NCBI GenBank assembly: GCA_041488155.1
Contig: JBGPOS010000010.1
Span: forward strand, 1-64,000
Direction: 5' to 3'
Source of the DNA: JBGPOS01 sp041488155
GTDB taxonomy: Bacteria; Chloroflexota; Dehalococcoidia; Tepidiformales; Tepidiformaceae
Length of the DNA: 64,000 nt
Shown here in pieces: positions 31,234 through 40,850 of the stretch (its first letter is position 1; each line of letters begins with the position of its first letter). Both the position numbers and the translations under genes were made by a program. The notes beneath the pieces are model-generated. The model saw only the letters and a program-made list of their open reading frames with translations. It did not search any database and was not told the origin of the DNA.

Positions 31234-33198
31234 CTAGTGGACCTCGAGTTCGATGAGCGCGTCGCCCTCGCGGACTACATCCTGCTCACGCGTGTGGATC
31301 ACCCGCACAACGCCGGCGGACGTCGCGGTGACGCGGTGTTCCATCTTCATCGCCTCCAGGATAAGGAGGAGTTGACCGGCCTCTACCGCCTGGCCGGGCT
31401 CGACGGCGATCAGCGCGACGGTGCCGGCCAGCGGCGCGACAATTGCGGTCGCGCCTGCGCCCGCCTCTCGGACCTGCCGGGGAAGCGGCGGGGGCGGGAC
31501 AAGCCGGAAGGTGACTCGGCGGTCGCCCCCGGCCACCACGACGTCGCCGTCTTCGCTGACCGACACCGCGAACATGAGGCCGGCCGACCCCGTCAGCACG
31601 GTGGTTTCTGCGGTGGCTGGCGTGTCTACAAGCCGGTAGGGAGTCCGCGACTGACCGACCCGAACCTCGCCCTCGCGGGGTTGCAGGTCGTGGAGGTCGA
31701 CGGCTTCGGTCTGATTCCCGTCGCTCAACCAGAAGGCTGCCTGGCCGGCACCGAGCCAACCCGGCCCTGAGAACGTACCCTCCGAACGCCTGGCACCCAA
31801 CCCGGCAGCGGCCGCCACCCAGTAGTCGACCGGCGTGGCCGCCTCGTCAAGCAGCGAGGCGAGGTTCTCTTCCAGCCAATCGACCGTGGCCCGACCCTCG
31901 CGGAACGCATCCGAGCCGACTACTGCGCGGTGCAGGGCAAGATTCGTGGCCACGCCGTCGACGAGACTGTCGTCCAGCGCGGCTCCCGCCTCGGCCAGCG
32001 CTGCCTCGCGGGAGGAGGCGTGGACAACGATCTTCGCGAGCAGCGAGTCGTACTGAGCGGGCACGATGTCGCCGGTGGCGAAGCCGGGATCGACGCGGGT
32101 GCCGCTGAGGGAGAAGCGCCCGAGCCTTCCAGCGGCAGGGCGGAAGTCGTTGCCAGGTTCTTCGGCGTTCACGCGGAACTCGATGGCGTGCCCGTGCGGC
32201 TCCACGCCGGCTTGGGCGAAGGGCAGAGGCTCGCCGGCCGCGATGCGGAGCTGCAGTTCGACGATGTCGAGCCCGGTCACCAGCTCGGTCACCGGGTGCT
32301 CTACCTGCAACCGAGGATTCACCTCCAGGAAGTAGAAGGGGCGCTGGCCGTCGGCCCCCTCTGGGGCGACGAGGAACTCGAAGGTCCCGGCATTGACGTA
32401 GCCGACGGCCCCCGCGAGCTTCAGCGCGGCGGCGGTCAATTGCTGACTCAGGGCCTCGTCGACGACCGGGCTCGGAGTCTCTTCGATCAGCTTCTGGCGC
32501 CGGCGCTGCACCGAACACTCTCGCTCGCCAAGGTGAACAAGGTTCCCGTGCTGATCTGCCAGCACCTGTACCTCCACGTGATGCGCGCCGGTCACGAGCT
32601 TTTCGAGGAGGAGGCTAGAGTCGCCGAAGGCAGCGCCCGCTTCCCGGCGGGCGCTGTCGATCTCTTCTGCGAGGAGATGAGGGTCGTGCACAACCCGCAT
32701 CCCGCGCCCGCCACCACCTCCCCGCGCTTTGACCATGACGGGGAAGCCGATCCTGGCCGCCTGGTGGATGAGCGTGTCGTCGTCGTCCTCCGCATCCCAG
32801 CCGGGCACGACCGGGACTCCGGCGGCCAGGGCCAGCCGGCGCGCGGCAGCCTTGTCGCCGAGCTGGCGCAGCACCTCCGGCGGGGGCCCGACGAAGACCA
32901 GCCCGGCAGCGGCGCAGGCTTCGGCGAAGTCGGCTCGCTCGCTAAGGAAGCCGTAGCCGGGGTGGATCGCTTCGCACCCTTGGGCCTGAGCGGCGGCGAT
33001 GACGGCCGAACCATCGAGATAGGTCTCGGCGGCGCTGTAGCCGCGCAGAACGACGACTCCGTCGGCGGCGCGTGCCGCCAGGCCGTGCCGGTCCGGGATC
33101 GAAGCGAGGACGACCGCCCGAATCCCCATTCGCCTGAGCGTCTTCGTTATTCGAACGGCGATCTCGCCCCGATTCGCAACGAGCACGCTGGTGAACAT
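31234..33198 (-). CDS. Acyl-CoA carboxylase alpha subunit (biotin carboxylase + BCCP), MCC-like
   Basis: A 654-residue protein. The biotin carboxylase domain spans 1-445 (FTSVLVANRGEIAVRI, KARGGGGGRGM, EVNPRLQVEH). A middle region leads to a biotinyl domain at 580-654 whose biotinylated lysine lies in LEAMKMEH. This layout is that of methylcrotonyl-, propionyl- and acetyl-CoA carboxylase alpha chains. The matching beta subunit at 34848 resembles the methylcrotonyl-CoA enzyme, so a role in leucine breakdown is likely. It converges with ilvN with only 18 bases between. Confidence 0.93.
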   Translation of the reverse strand: MFTSVLVANRGEIAVRITKTLRRMGIRAVVLASIPDRHGLAARAADGVVVLRGYSAAETYLDGSAVIAAAQAQGCEAIHPGYGFLSERADFAEACAAAGLVFVGPPPEVLRQLGDKAAARRLALAAGVPVVPGWDAEDDDDTLIHQAARIGFPVMVKARGGGGGRGMRVVHDPHLLAEEIDSARREAGAAFGDSSLLLEKLVTGAHHVEVQVLADQHGNLVHLGERECSVQRRRQKLIEETPSPVVDEALSQQLTAAALKLAGAVGYVNAGTFEFLVAPEGADGQRPFYFLEVNPRLQVEHPVTELVTGLDIVELQLRIAAGEPLPFAQAGVEPHGHAIEFRVNAEEPGNDFRPAAGRLGRFSLSGTRVDPGFATGDIVPAQYDSLLAKIVVHASSREAALAEAGAALDDSLVDGVATNLALHRAVVGSDAFREGRATVDWLEENLASLLDEAATPVDYWVAAAAGLGARRSEGTFSGPGWLGAGQAAFWLSDGNQTEAVDLHDLQPREGEVRVGQSRTPYRLVDTPATAETTVLTGSAGLMFAVSVSEDGDVVVAGGDRRVTFRLVPPPPLPRQVREAGAGATAIVAPLAGTVALIAVEPGQAVEAGQLLLILEAMKMEHRVTATSAGVVRVIHTREQDVVREGDALIELEVH

Positions 33199-33260
33199 CG
33201 GCGCGATTCTACTCCCTCGTGCCCTGTAGCCATGGCCGCCCGCCCTGTAGGCTTGGGGGC

Positions 33261-34250
33261 GTGCACCGCGTCACGCTGGGCTCCACCGGCCTCCAGGTCT
33301 CACGCCTCTGCCTGGGCGGTATGCAGTTCGGCTGGACCGCGGACGAGGAGCAGTCGTTCGCGGTGCTCGACGCGTACGCTGAAGCTGGCGGCAACTTCAT
33401 CGACACAGCGAACGTGTACTCCCGATGGGTGCCGGGGCACTACGGCGGGGAGTCAGAGGAGATCATCGGGCGTTGGATGAAGGCGCGCGGCAACCGCAAC
33501 CGGATGGTGATTGCGACGAAGGTGCGCGGGCGGATGTGGGACGGCGAGGACGGCGAAGGACTCTCGCCGATGCACATATTCCGAGCCGCGGAGGACAGCC
33601 TGAAGCGCCTCCAGGTGGACACGATCGACCTCTACCAGGCCCACTGGTTCGACGAAAAGATGCCGATCACCCGGTCGTTGCGGGGTTTCGAAGACCTCGT
33701 CCGCAACGGGAGGGTGCGCTTTGTGGGGGTGTCGAACTTCCCGGCCGATCGGCTGCTCGAAGGCCTGGAGGCAGCTGATAAGCACGACCTGCCGCGCTTC
33801 GAGACCATCCAGCCGCACCACAGCCTGGTCCACCGCTATGAATTCGAGGAGACACTCCAGGGGCTGGCGCTCGACGAGCGATTCGGGGTGATCCCCTACA
33901 GCCCGCTGGCAGGCGGCTTCCTCACAGGCAAGTACACCCGTGGCGGCCCGCCGGTTGCGAGCCAACGCGCGGCGGGAGTCAGGCAGTACTTCAGCGAAGA
34001 GGGCTGGGCGGTGCTCGATGTCGTCCGAGCGATCGCGGGCTCTCATGCTTCGACGCCAGCGGCAGTAGTGCTCGCCTGGCAGATGGCTCAACCGGCAATC
34101 ACGGCGCCGATCATTGGGGCGAACACGCCCGAACAGTTGGAAGAGCAGCTCGCGGCCCTCTCGCTCATCCTCAGCGACGACGAGCTCGCACGGCTAACCG
34201 CGGTGAGCCGGCCGTTCCGAGAGCTTCCCGTTATCCAGCCGGCACCTTGA
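33261..34250 (+). CDS. Aldo/keto reductase
   Basis: A 329-residue NADPH-type TIM-barrel oxidoreductase. It has LGSTGLQVSRLCLGG, FIDTANVYS with the catalytic Asp-Tyr, the lysine in VIATKVRG, YQAHWF with the active-site histidine, and GVSNF. GTG at 33261 is chosen because the protein then starts as family members do. It resembles the Tas/YghZ-type group. The substrate is unknown. Confidence 0.9.
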   Translation: MHRVTLGSTGLQVSRLCLGGMQFGWTADEEQSFAVLDAYAEAGGNFIDTANVYSRWVPGHYGGESEEIIGRWMKARGNRNRMVIATKVRGRMWDGEDGEGLSPMHIFRAAEDSLKRLQVDTIDLYQAHWFDEKMPITRSLRGFEDLVRNGRVRFVGVSNFPADRLLEGLEAADKHDLPRFETIQPHHSLVHRYEFEETLQGLALDERFGVIPYSPLAGGFLTGKYTRGGPPVASQRAAGVRQYFSEEGWAVLDVVRAIAGSHASTPAAVVLAWQMAQPAITAPIIGANTPEQLEEQLAALSLILSDDELARLTAVSRPFRELPVIQPAP

Positions 34251-34290
34251 GCGACTGGCCCTGCTACAGTTGCGGACAAGGAGCGCGACG

Positions 34291-34836
34291 ATGATCACTT
34301 CGATTTCAGCCTTCCTTCGCTACTTCGACGCCGTCAACCGCCGGGCGATGCGCGACATCAGCGCCCTGCCCGCGGAGGCGGACGGGTGGACGCCGGCCAC
34401 CGGTGACGGCGAGAACGCGTGGAGCATCAACAAGCTCGTTGGCCACATGGCGGGGTCGCGGCTCTACTTCGCGAGCGCCTACCAGGCGGAGGGCTGGATC
34501 AGCCCTCCGGCTCCAGACGTGAGTTCTCGCGACATGTGGCTCCCGGCCCTGGAGGGCAGCGCGGCAGAGTTCCGGCGCCAGCTCGAGGGCACGCCGGACG
34601 ACTGGCTGGCGCGCAGGGTCCCGATGATCGACAGTTCCGGGGCGCTGTCCGGGTGGCGGGTGCTGATGATGATGATGGAGCACGACATCCACCACCGCAG
34701 CCAGATCGACACCTACGCTGGCCTGAACGGGTGGGAAGTCCCTGACATCTTCAACCGCAGCGCCGAGGCCATTGGATCACTGCAGGCGGCCGAGCTTGCC
34801 AAGCATGGGCGGCAGGGGGCCGTCGAGCAGCTCTAG
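34291..34836 (+). CDS. DinB-like helical metal-binding protein
   Basis: A 181-residue protein of the DinB/YfiT superfamily. The first histidine lies in LVGHMAGSRLYF and a second pair in MMEHDIHHRSQIDTYAGLNG, matching the three-histidine metal site. These proteins include thiol-dependent transferases but most have no known reaction. AAGGAG at 34278-34283 precedes the ATG. It is convergent with the carboxylase beta gene. Confidence 0.85.
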   Translation: MITSISAFLRYFDAVNRRAMRDISALPAEADGWTPATGDGENAWSINKLVGHMAGSRLYFASAYQAEGWISPPAPDVSSRDMWLPALEGSAAEFRRQLEGTPDDWLARRVPMIDSSGALSGWRVLMMMMEHDIHHRSQIDTYAGLNGWEVPDIFNRSAEAIGSLQAAELAKHGRQGAVEQL

Positions 34837-34847
34837 CCCGCCCGGGA

Positions 34848-36458
34848 TCACATCCGGAACACGCCCCAGCGCGACTCAGGAATCGGCGCGTTCAGGGCGG
34901 CGGAGATGCCCATCGAGAGCACGCGGCGGGTGTCGAGCGGGTCGATGACCCCGTCGTCCCAGAGGCGAGCAGTGCTGAAGTAGGGCGAGCCTTCCTCCTC
35001 GTAGCGTTCGATCGTCGGGGCTTTGAACCGCTCCTGCTCCTCGGGCGACATCTCGTCGCCACGGTCGAGCCGCACTTGAAGGAGGACGCTCGCGGCCTGT
35101 TCGCCGCCCATGACACTGATGCGAGCGTTGGGCCAGGTCCAGAGCTGGCGGGGTCCGTAGGCGCGCCCGCACATCGCGTAGTTGCCCGCGCCGAAACTCC
35201 CGCCGATCACGACGGTGAACTTGGGCACTTCGGCGCTGGCGACGGCCGTCACCATTTTCGCCCCGTCTTTGGTGATGCCCGCATTTTCGTACTGCCGCCC
35301 GACCATGAAGCCGGTGATGTTCTGGAGGAATACGAGCGGCACGCGACGCTGGGCGCAGAGTTCGACGAAGTGGGCGCCTTTGAGAGCGCTCTCGGCGAAG
35401 AGGATGCCGTTGTTCGCGACGATCCCGACTGGGAAGCCAGTGATGCGAGCGAAACCGCAGACAAGGGTCGTGCCGTACCGTGCCTTGAACTCGTGGAAGC
35501 GGGAGCCGTCGACCACCCGCCCGATGACTTCGCGCACGTCATAGGAGTGTTTGAGGTCGGCGGGAATGATGCCGTAGAGATCGTCCGGGTCCAGCAGCGG
35601 CGGTTCCGTGGGGCTCACGTCCCAGGGCAGTTGCTTCGAACGAGGGACGCTTTCGAGGATGCTGCGGACGATTCGCAGGGCCTCGCCGTCGTCTTCGGCG
35701 AAGTGGTCGGCAACGCCGCTGATGCGGGTGTGCACATCAGCGCCGCCGAGTTCTTCGGCTGTGCTGACTTCGCCTGTGGCGGCTTTCACAAGGGGCGGAC
35801 CGCCAAGGAAGATCGTCCCTGTGCCACGAACGATCACCGTCTCGTCGCTCATCGCTGGGACGTACGCCCCGCCGGCGGTACACGAGCCCATCACAGCCGC
35901 CACCTGGTAGATGCCCTGGGCGCTCATCCGGGCCTGGTTGTAGAAGATGCGGCCGAAGTGGTGTCGATCGGGGAAAACGTCGTGCTGGAGCGGAAGAAAC
36001 GCGCCTCCAGAATCGACAAGGTAGATGCAGGGCAGGCGATTCTGTTCGGCGACTTCCTGGGCGCGAAGATGCTTCTTCACCGTCATGGGGTAGTAGGTGC
36101 CGCCCTTCACGGTGGCATCGTTGGCGACCACGACGCACTCGTGGCGAGCGACCACGCAGATGCCGGTCACGATCCCGGCGCTGGGGACTTCATCCTCGTA
36201 GACCCCATCCGCCGCGAGGGGGCTGAACTCCAGGAACGTGGTGGCCGGGTCGATCAGGCGCTGGATGCGCTCGCGAGCGAGCAGCTTGCCGCGGGCGTGG
36301 TGACGGGCAACGTATTCGGGCCCACCGGCCTCGCGCACGCGGTCAAGCCGTTCACGCAGGTCGTGGAGGAGCGCAACGTTGCGCTCCAGGTTGGCGTCGA
36401 AGTCGGGCGCGCGAAGGTCGATGCGGGTCGCCAACTCAGGGACATCGTGCCATTCCAT
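34848..36458 (-). CDS. Acyl-CoA carboxylase beta subunit, methylcrotonyl-CoA type
   Basis: A 536-residue carboxyltransferase. The segments YLVDSGGAFLPLQHDVFPDR, FGRIFYNQARMSA and VMGSCTAGGAYVPAMSDE closely follow methylcrotonyl-CoA carboxylase beta rather than propionyl-CoA carboxylase. It transfers CO2 from biotin to the acyl-CoA. Its partner alpha subunit lies at 31234 on the same strand, with two plus-strand genes between. ATG at 36458 is chosen; the upstream frame has no family similarity. Confidence 0.93.
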   Translation of the reverse strand: MEWHDVPELATRIDLRAPDFDANLERNVALLHDLRERLDRVREAGGPEYVARHHARGKLLARERIQRLIDPATTFLEFSPLAADGVYEDEVPSAGIVTGICVVARHECVVVANDATVKGGTYYPMTVKKHLRAQEVAEQNRLPCIYLVDSGGAFLPLQHDVFPDRHHFGRIFYNQARMSAQGIYQVAAVMGSCTAGGAYVPAMSDETVIVRGTGTIFLGGPPLVKAATGEVSTAEELGGADVHTRISGVADHFAEDDGEALRIVRSILESVPRSKQLPWDVSPTEPPLLDPDDLYGIIPADLKHSYDVREVIGRVVDGSRFHEFKARYGTTLVCGFARITGFPVGIVANNGILFAESALKGAHFVELCAQRRVPLVFLQNITGFMVGRQYENAGITKDGAKMVTAVASAEVPKFTVVIGGSFGAGNYAMCGRAYGPRQLWTWPNARISVMGGEQAASVLLQVRLDRGDEMSPEEQERFKAPTIERYEEEGSPYFSTARLWDDGVIDPLDTRRVLSMGISAALNAPIPESRWGVFRM

Positions 36459-36501
36459 GGGCGAAAGCCTACCCCGACCGTGGTCCCGACGCACGAAAGC
36501 T

Positions 36502-37233
36502 TCAGCGAAAGACGGCGGCCACGATCGCCAGGAGGGCGCTGGCGGCTAGCGTCGCGAGCACGAGCGTGCGGAATCGCTGCTCATTGAAAAGGCGGTAGAG
36601 GATGTTCCCCGCGACGAACCCCACGGCCAGGGCGGGCAACGCCACGGCGGTGGCGCCTCCGACGTCCGAATCGAATCGGCCTGTGAGGGCGAGGAGCCCG
36701 ACAGCGATGGCGCTGCTCGCGAGGAAGTACGCAGTCAGCGTGGCCCGGAAGGCGTCGGGCGAAAGTCCCTTGCCCTGGAGGTACACGACCACGGGCGGCC
36801 CGGACATGCTGGTACTGGTGTTGAAGACGCCGCTCAAGAACCCGGCGGCTGCGTCACCGGCCGCACCAGCGTCGTGGAGGCGCAGACCTCGCGCGAGCAG
36901 GGCGGTGAAGAGGAGCACGCTGCCGGCGATGAACAACTGGAGCGTCGAGGAGTCAAGGTAGATCAGGAGGAGAAGCCCCAGGGGCATCCCGACGGTCGCC
37001 GCGGCCAGGAGCGACCAGGCTGTCCGCCATTGGACGCCGGCGTGGACTCGCGTGAGCATCATCACGTTGACGGACGCGGAGAGCACGTTCGCCACCACGA
37101 CGGCGTCTTTAGGGCCGATTACGAGCGAGAGTGGGGGCACGATGAGGAGGCTGAATCCGAACCCGGTGAGCGCCTGCAGCAACGCGGCGCCCCCGGCGAG
37201 CAGGGCCACGAGGATCCCATCGAGACCACTCAT
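36502..37233 (-). CDS. TauE/SafE-family membrane permease
   Basis: A 243-residue protein with about seven to eight hydrophobic segments. The first repeat has GFGFSLLIVPPLSLVIGPKDAVVVANV and the second has FLSGVFNTSTSMSGPPVVVYL, the two halves of the TauE/SafE signature. Members export sulfite, sulfoacetate or similar anions. It is divergently placed relative to the metallo-hydrolase gene. The substrate is unknown. Confidence 0.9.
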   Translation of the reverse strand: MSGLDGILVALLAGGAALLQALTGFGFSLLIVPPLSLVIGPKDAVVVANVLSASVNVMMLTRVHAGVQWRTAWSLLAAATVGMPLGLLLLIYLDSSTLQLFIAGSVLLFTALLARGLRLHDAGAAGDAAAGFLSGVFNTSTSMSGPPVVVYLQGKGLSPDAFRATLTAYFLASSAIAVGLLALTGRFDSDVGGATAVALPALAVGFVAGNILYRLFNEQRFRTLVLATLAASALLAIVAAVFR

Positions 37234-37335
37234 CCCATCGTTCTACGCAACGACAGGGGTACGCGCGACTCCCGGCTGCTGTCACGTCCCACCTGTCGCC
37301 TGTACGCTAGAGAAGTGGAAGTGGCGAACGAGCTG

Positions 37336-37989
37336 ATGGTGCGGGGCATCGTGGTGGGGGTTTTCCAGGAGAACTGCTGGGTAGTCGGCAGCCGCCGCAC
37401 AGGCGAGGCGATCTGCATCGACCCGGGCGACCAGCCCGAGGAGATCCTGGCTCTCGCCCGCGACATGGGGGTCACGATCAAGCTGATAGCGAACTCTCAT
37501 GCCCATATCGACCACGTCCTCGGCGTCCACGGCGTGTACAACGCGACGGGCGCGAAATTCCTGCTCCACCACCAGGATCTCGACCTCCTCCGAGATGGTT
37601 TTCGGATGTCCGCCTCCCGATTCGGCCTTGACCCCTCGCAGGCGCCGCCTGACCCCGACCAATTCGTAGAGGACGGCGACATCGTGGAGGTTGCTGGCTT
37701 GCAGCTCCAGGCGATCACGACACCCGGCCACACACCTGGGAGCGTGAGCTACTACACGGACGGCCTGCTGTTCAGCGGCGACACCCTGTTCCGGGGCTCG
37801 ATAGGCCGCACCGACCTTCCTGGTGGAAGCATGGAGCTCGAGATGCGGAGCATCTGCGACCGCCTTCTGGCGCTCCCCGACGAGACGGTGGTACTACCGG
37901 GCCACATGGACGAAACGACGATCCAGTTCGAGAAGGCGCACAACCCGTTCGTGCTTGAATGGCAGCGGCTTCTGCGCGAGCGGGGCTAA
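37336..37989 (+). CDS. MBL-fold metallo-hydrolase (glyoxalase II-like)
   Basis: A 217-residue metallo-beta-lactamase-fold hydrolase. The zinc motif is SHAHIDH (His55, His57, Asp59, His60), followed by TPGHTPGS, FSGDTLF and LPGHM. It is of the short group that hydrolyses thioesters such as S-lactoylglutathione-like substrates. The start is uncertain: GTG codons at 37315 and 37321 are in frame upstream of the ATG at 37336. Confidence 0.9.
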   Translation: MVRGIVVGVFQENCWVVGSRRTGEAICIDPGDQPEEILALARDMGVTIKLIANSHAHIDHVLGVHGVYNATGAKFLLHHQDLDLLRDGFRMSASRFGLDPSQAPPDPDQFVEDGDIVEVAGLQLQAITTPGHTPGSVSYYTDGLLFSGDTLFRGSIGRTDLPGGSMELEMRSICDRLLALPDETVVLPGHMDETTIQFEKAHNPFVLEWQRLLRERG

Positions 37990-38006
37990 CGCCAGTCGTG
38001 GCGAGC

Positions 38007-38420
38007 ATGACGGTCGAACAGCGTGACGCGTTCCTGCGGGGCACGCGCATCGCAATCCTGGGTTCGCTCTACGACACCGGGGCACCTACGGCCATCCCGG
38101 TCTGGTTCGACTGGGATGGGGAGTCGGCGACGGTTTTCACGTCGGCTACCTCGGAGAAGATCCGGCGGCTTAAGGCCGATCCTCGCGCCTGCCTCACCGT
38201 GGCGGAGCCGGTTGGGGCGCGCGAGGCATGGGTTACCATCGAGGGAGAGGCAACGATCGAAGAGTCCGGGGGCATCGAGCTCGCACGGCAGCTGGCGGCC
38301 CGCTACTACACGCCGGAACGCGTCCGGGAAGTGATGCCTTCGTGGGAGGCGATGGCGAGCCGCTGGGTGGTTATCCGGATCAGGCCCACGCGCATCCGCT
38401 CAGTTGCGCCGGGCGGGTAG
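38007..38420 (+). CDS. Pyridoxamine-5'-phosphate oxidase-like (F420/FMN split-barrel) protein
   Basis: A 137-residue split-barrel protein: RIAILGSLYDTGAPTAIPVWFDWDG, then FTSATSEKIRRLKADPRACLTV, then WVTIEGEATIEE. This is the PPOX class that binds F420 or FMN and reduces small molecules. GTG at 37998 or ATG at 38007 could start it. It follows the MBL-fold gene closely and may be co-transcribed. Confidence 0.85.
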   Translation: MTVEQRDAFLRGTRIAILGSLYDTGAPTAIPVWFDWDGESATVFTSATSEKIRRLKADPRACLTVAEPVGAREAWVTIEGEATIEESGGIELARQLAARYYTPERVREVMPSWEAMASRWVVIRIRPTRIRSVAPGG

Positions 38421-38432
38421 CGTCAAGCCCGC

Positions 38433-38999
38433 CTAGTCCTTGAAGTTCAGGTAGTACTTGCTTGGGGTTGGGCCAACCTGGCCCTGGTACTTGCTCCCCG
38501 CGGCCTTCGAACCGTACGGGTGCTCGGCGGGCTCGCTCAGACGCAGGAACGAGATCTGCGAGACCTTCATCTTGTGGTAGAGCATGATCGGGAGGTTGGC
38601 GACGTTGGAGAGCTCGAGGGTGAGATTGCCGTCCCACCCGGGGTCGACGTAGCCGGCCGTGGAATGGATCAACAGCCCGAGCCGGCCCAGCGAGGACTTC
38701 CCTTCGAGCCTGCCCACGATGGAGTCCGGCAGCCGGACACGCTCGTAGGTCATCGCGAGGGCGAACTCGCCCGGGTGGAGGACGAAGGGCTTCTCGTCGT
38801 CGATCTCGACGAGCTCGGTGAGGTCGGGGTAGTCCTTCTTCACGTCGATGAAGGGGATGCGGGAGTTGCGAAAGACGCGGAAGAGGTTCCCAAGGCGGAG
38901 GTCGACGCTCGCGGGTTGAATGGAGCCCTCTTCGAGCGGCACGATGCTGATGTTCCCGGCTTCGATTTCCCGCCGTATGGTGCGGTCACTGAGGACCAT
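38433..38999 (-). CDS. dcd: dCTP deaminase, probably dUMP-forming (DCD-DUT)
   Basis: A 188-residue trimeric enzyme of the dUTPase fold. It has LSDRTIRREIEAG, QPASVDLRLGN, GKSSLGRLGLLIHSTAGYVD and ELSNVANLPI. The GKSSLGRLGL segment and the GSKYQGQVGPTPS tail resemble the bifunctional mycobacterial and archaeal enzymes, which take dCTP directly to dUMP. AGGAAGGA precedes the ATG at 38999. Confidence 0.93.
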   Translation of the reverse strand: MVLSDRTIRREIEAGNISIVPLEEGSIQPASVDLRLGNLFRVFRNSRIPFIDVKKDYPDLTELVEIDDEKPFVLHPGEFALAMTYERVRLPDSIVGRLEGKSSLGRLGLLIHSTAGYVDPGWDGNLTLELSNVANLPIMLYHKMKVSQISFLRLSEPAEHPYGSKAAGSKYQGQVGPTPSKYYLNFKD

Positions 39000-39108
39000 G
39001 TCGGCCCGTCCTTCCTGCGTTGGTTGAAGCTTACGGGACGCCGCCGGTTCCGGCATTCGCGGGCGCGAGACGGTTAGAATCAGCCAACCAAGGCACGGAG
39101 GCAGCGAG

Positions 39109-40305
39109 ATGGCGGGACCGATGACAGGCGTCAAGGTCGTTGAGATGGGCGTGTGGGTAGCCGGCCCTTCGGCCACCGGGATCCTGGCGGACTGGGGCGC
39201 CGACGTGATCAAGATCGAGCCGCCAGAGGGCGACCCGTTCCGTGGCCTGTTGGCCAGCCTCGTGAACATCCCGATCAACCCGATGTTCGAGCTCGACAAT
39301 CGTGGCAAGAAAAGTATCGCCATCAACCTCGAGCACGCAGACGGCCTCGCGCTTGCCCGGCGCCTGATCGACGAGGCGGACGTCTTCGTGTCGAACATGC
39401 GGCCGCGCGTGCTGGAAAAGTACGGCCTCACCTACGACGCCTGCGCGGCCCGCAACCCGCGGCTTGTGTACTGCCAGGTCAGCGGCTACGGGGTTGAGGG
39501 TGAGGACGCGGACCGGGCAGCCTACGACGTTGGCGCCTTCTGGAGCCGCGCCGGGGTGGGGGCGAGCCTGATGCTGCCCGGCGCCGAACCTCCCCAGCAG
39601 CGGGGCGGCATGGGCGACCACATGACCGGAGCGAACGCGGCCGGGGCGATCTCGGCCGCTCTCTACAGCCGCGAAAAGACGGGCAAGGGCCAGCGGCTCG
39701 CAGTCTCGCTCATCCGCGTCGGCGTTTACATGATGGGCTGGGACTTCAACGCCCTGCTGCGAATGGGCGTGCTGGGTCCGCCGGCCGACCGCTACCATTC
39801 CGCCAACCCGATCATCAACTCGTATCACGACCGCGAAGGCAAGTGGTTCTGGCTCCTGCTGCTACAGGCGGACCGGCACTGGCCCGACCTCCTGCGAGCG
39901 GTAGATGCGCCCTGGCTGGGCACCGACCCGCGCTTCGAGAGTATCGGCCAGCGCCGCGAGAACGCTGAGGCCCTCGTGCGCGAGCTCGACGGAATCTTCG
40001 AGACGAAGCCGTTGGCTGAGTGGGCGACGATCTTCGACCGCGAAAACGTGTGGTTCGCGCCGGTGCAGACGGTCGCTGAGGTCGTGGACGACCCGGTGGC
40101 GCAGGCCGCGGGCGCCTTCGTCGAAATCGAGAGTCCCGAGGGGCCGATGCGGCAGGTGGCCACGCCGGCAGACTTCTATGGGACGCCGATCGAGCATCGG
40201 AATTGGGCGCCGGAGCTGGGGCAGGACACAGAGGAGATCCTGCTTGGCCTTGGCTACGACTGGGAGGGGATCATCGCCATGAAGGAAGCGGGAGCCATCC
40301 CCTGA
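39109..40305 (+). CDS. Family III CoA-transferase (CaiB/BaiF)
   Basis: A 398-residue CoA-transferase. It opens with GVKVVEMGVWVAGPSATGILADWGAD and has the LDNRGKKSIAINL segment. The catalytic aspartate is probably the one in GGMGDHMTG near 169. It moves CoA between carboxylic acids; the substrate is not clear from sequence. An acyl-CoA dehydrogenase lies 0.5 kb downstream on the other strand, pointing to acid catabolism. Confidence 0.92.
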   Translation: MAGPMTGVKVVEMGVWVAGPSATGILADWGADVIKIEPPEGDPFRGLLASLVNIPINPMFELDNRGKKSIAINLEHADGLALARRLIDEADVFVSNMRPRVLEKYGLTYDACAARNPRLVYCQVSGYGVEGEDADRAAYDVGAFWSRAGVGASLMLPGAEPPQQRGGMGDHMTGANAAGAISAALYSREKTGKGQRLAVSLIRVGVYMMGWDFNALLRMGVLGPPADRYHSANPIINSYHDREGKWFWLLLLQADRHWPDLLRAVDAPWLGTDPRFESIGQRRENAEALVRELDGIFETKPLAEWATIFDRENVWFAPVQTVAEVVDDPVAQAAGAFVEIESPEGPMRQVATPADFYGTPIEHRNWAPELGQDTEEILLGLGYDWEGIIAMKEAGAIP

Positions 40306-40308
40306 CGG

Positions 40309-40827
40309 TCAGGCGAGGGCCTGTCGGAGAGCCGTGAGCCAGCCGGTGTGCTCTTCGAAGTGTTCGAACGTGTTGCCGGCGATCCAGCCGATGACCGGCC
40401 TTTCGTTGTAAGGCAAGTCCTCCGGCTGGTAGTGGGAGTAGGGGAGGCTGAGCGCCGAATCGTCGAGCCCATCGAGGAGAGCCAGGACCTCTCGGTGCGT
40501 AGCGGCGAAGTCCTCGAGAGCGCTGTCGAATGGGTCCGCGAGGTGCAGATCGCGGATTGCGGCGTTGACGAGGATGTCGGTTTCGTGGGCGTCGTAGAAC
40601 GCGCGGTCGAGGCCGACGGCGGCGGCTCTGTCTTCGCCACGGAGGAGCGCCAGCAGCGACCTTTCCCAGGCTGTCACGTGCGCCACGTGATCCTTCAGGG
40701 ACCAGCCGTCCGGTCCCGGCGACTCGCGCCGATCAGCCGGGAAGGACGCAACGATCGCTTCGAGCTGCAGCCAGCGCTCGCCGATCCGGGCGAGGAGGCC
40801 GGGCCTGGTCCATTCCACGTCCGTCAT
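40309..40827 (-). CDS. DinB-superfamily protein, ClbS/DfsB type
   Basis: A 172-residue helical protein. It has WSLKDHVAHVTAWERSLLALL near 45-65 and a late NTFEHFEEHTGWL with further histidines, as in ClbS/DfsB-like DinB proteins. ClbS protects DNA from colibactin, but most relatives are uncharacterised. It is convergent with the CoA-transferase gene (three bases apart) and may share a transcript with genes upstream on the minus strand. Confidence 0.82.
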   Translation of the reverse strand: MTDVEWTRPGLLARIGERWLQLEAIVASFPADRRESPGPDGWSLKDHVAHVTAWERSLLALLRGEDRAAAVGLDRAFYDAHETDILVNAAIRDLHLADPFDSALEDFAATHREVLALLDGLDDSALSLPYSHYQPEDLPYNERPVIGWIAGNTFEHFEEHTGWLTALRQALA

Positions 40828-40850
40828 GCACAGGCTCCCTCATCCCGCGG

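Noticed and set aside
31216..31235. Terminator between ilvN and the carboxylase alpha gene
   Set aside because: AGCCCG/CGGGCT gives only a six-base stem that overlaps the stop codon and lacks a T-run.
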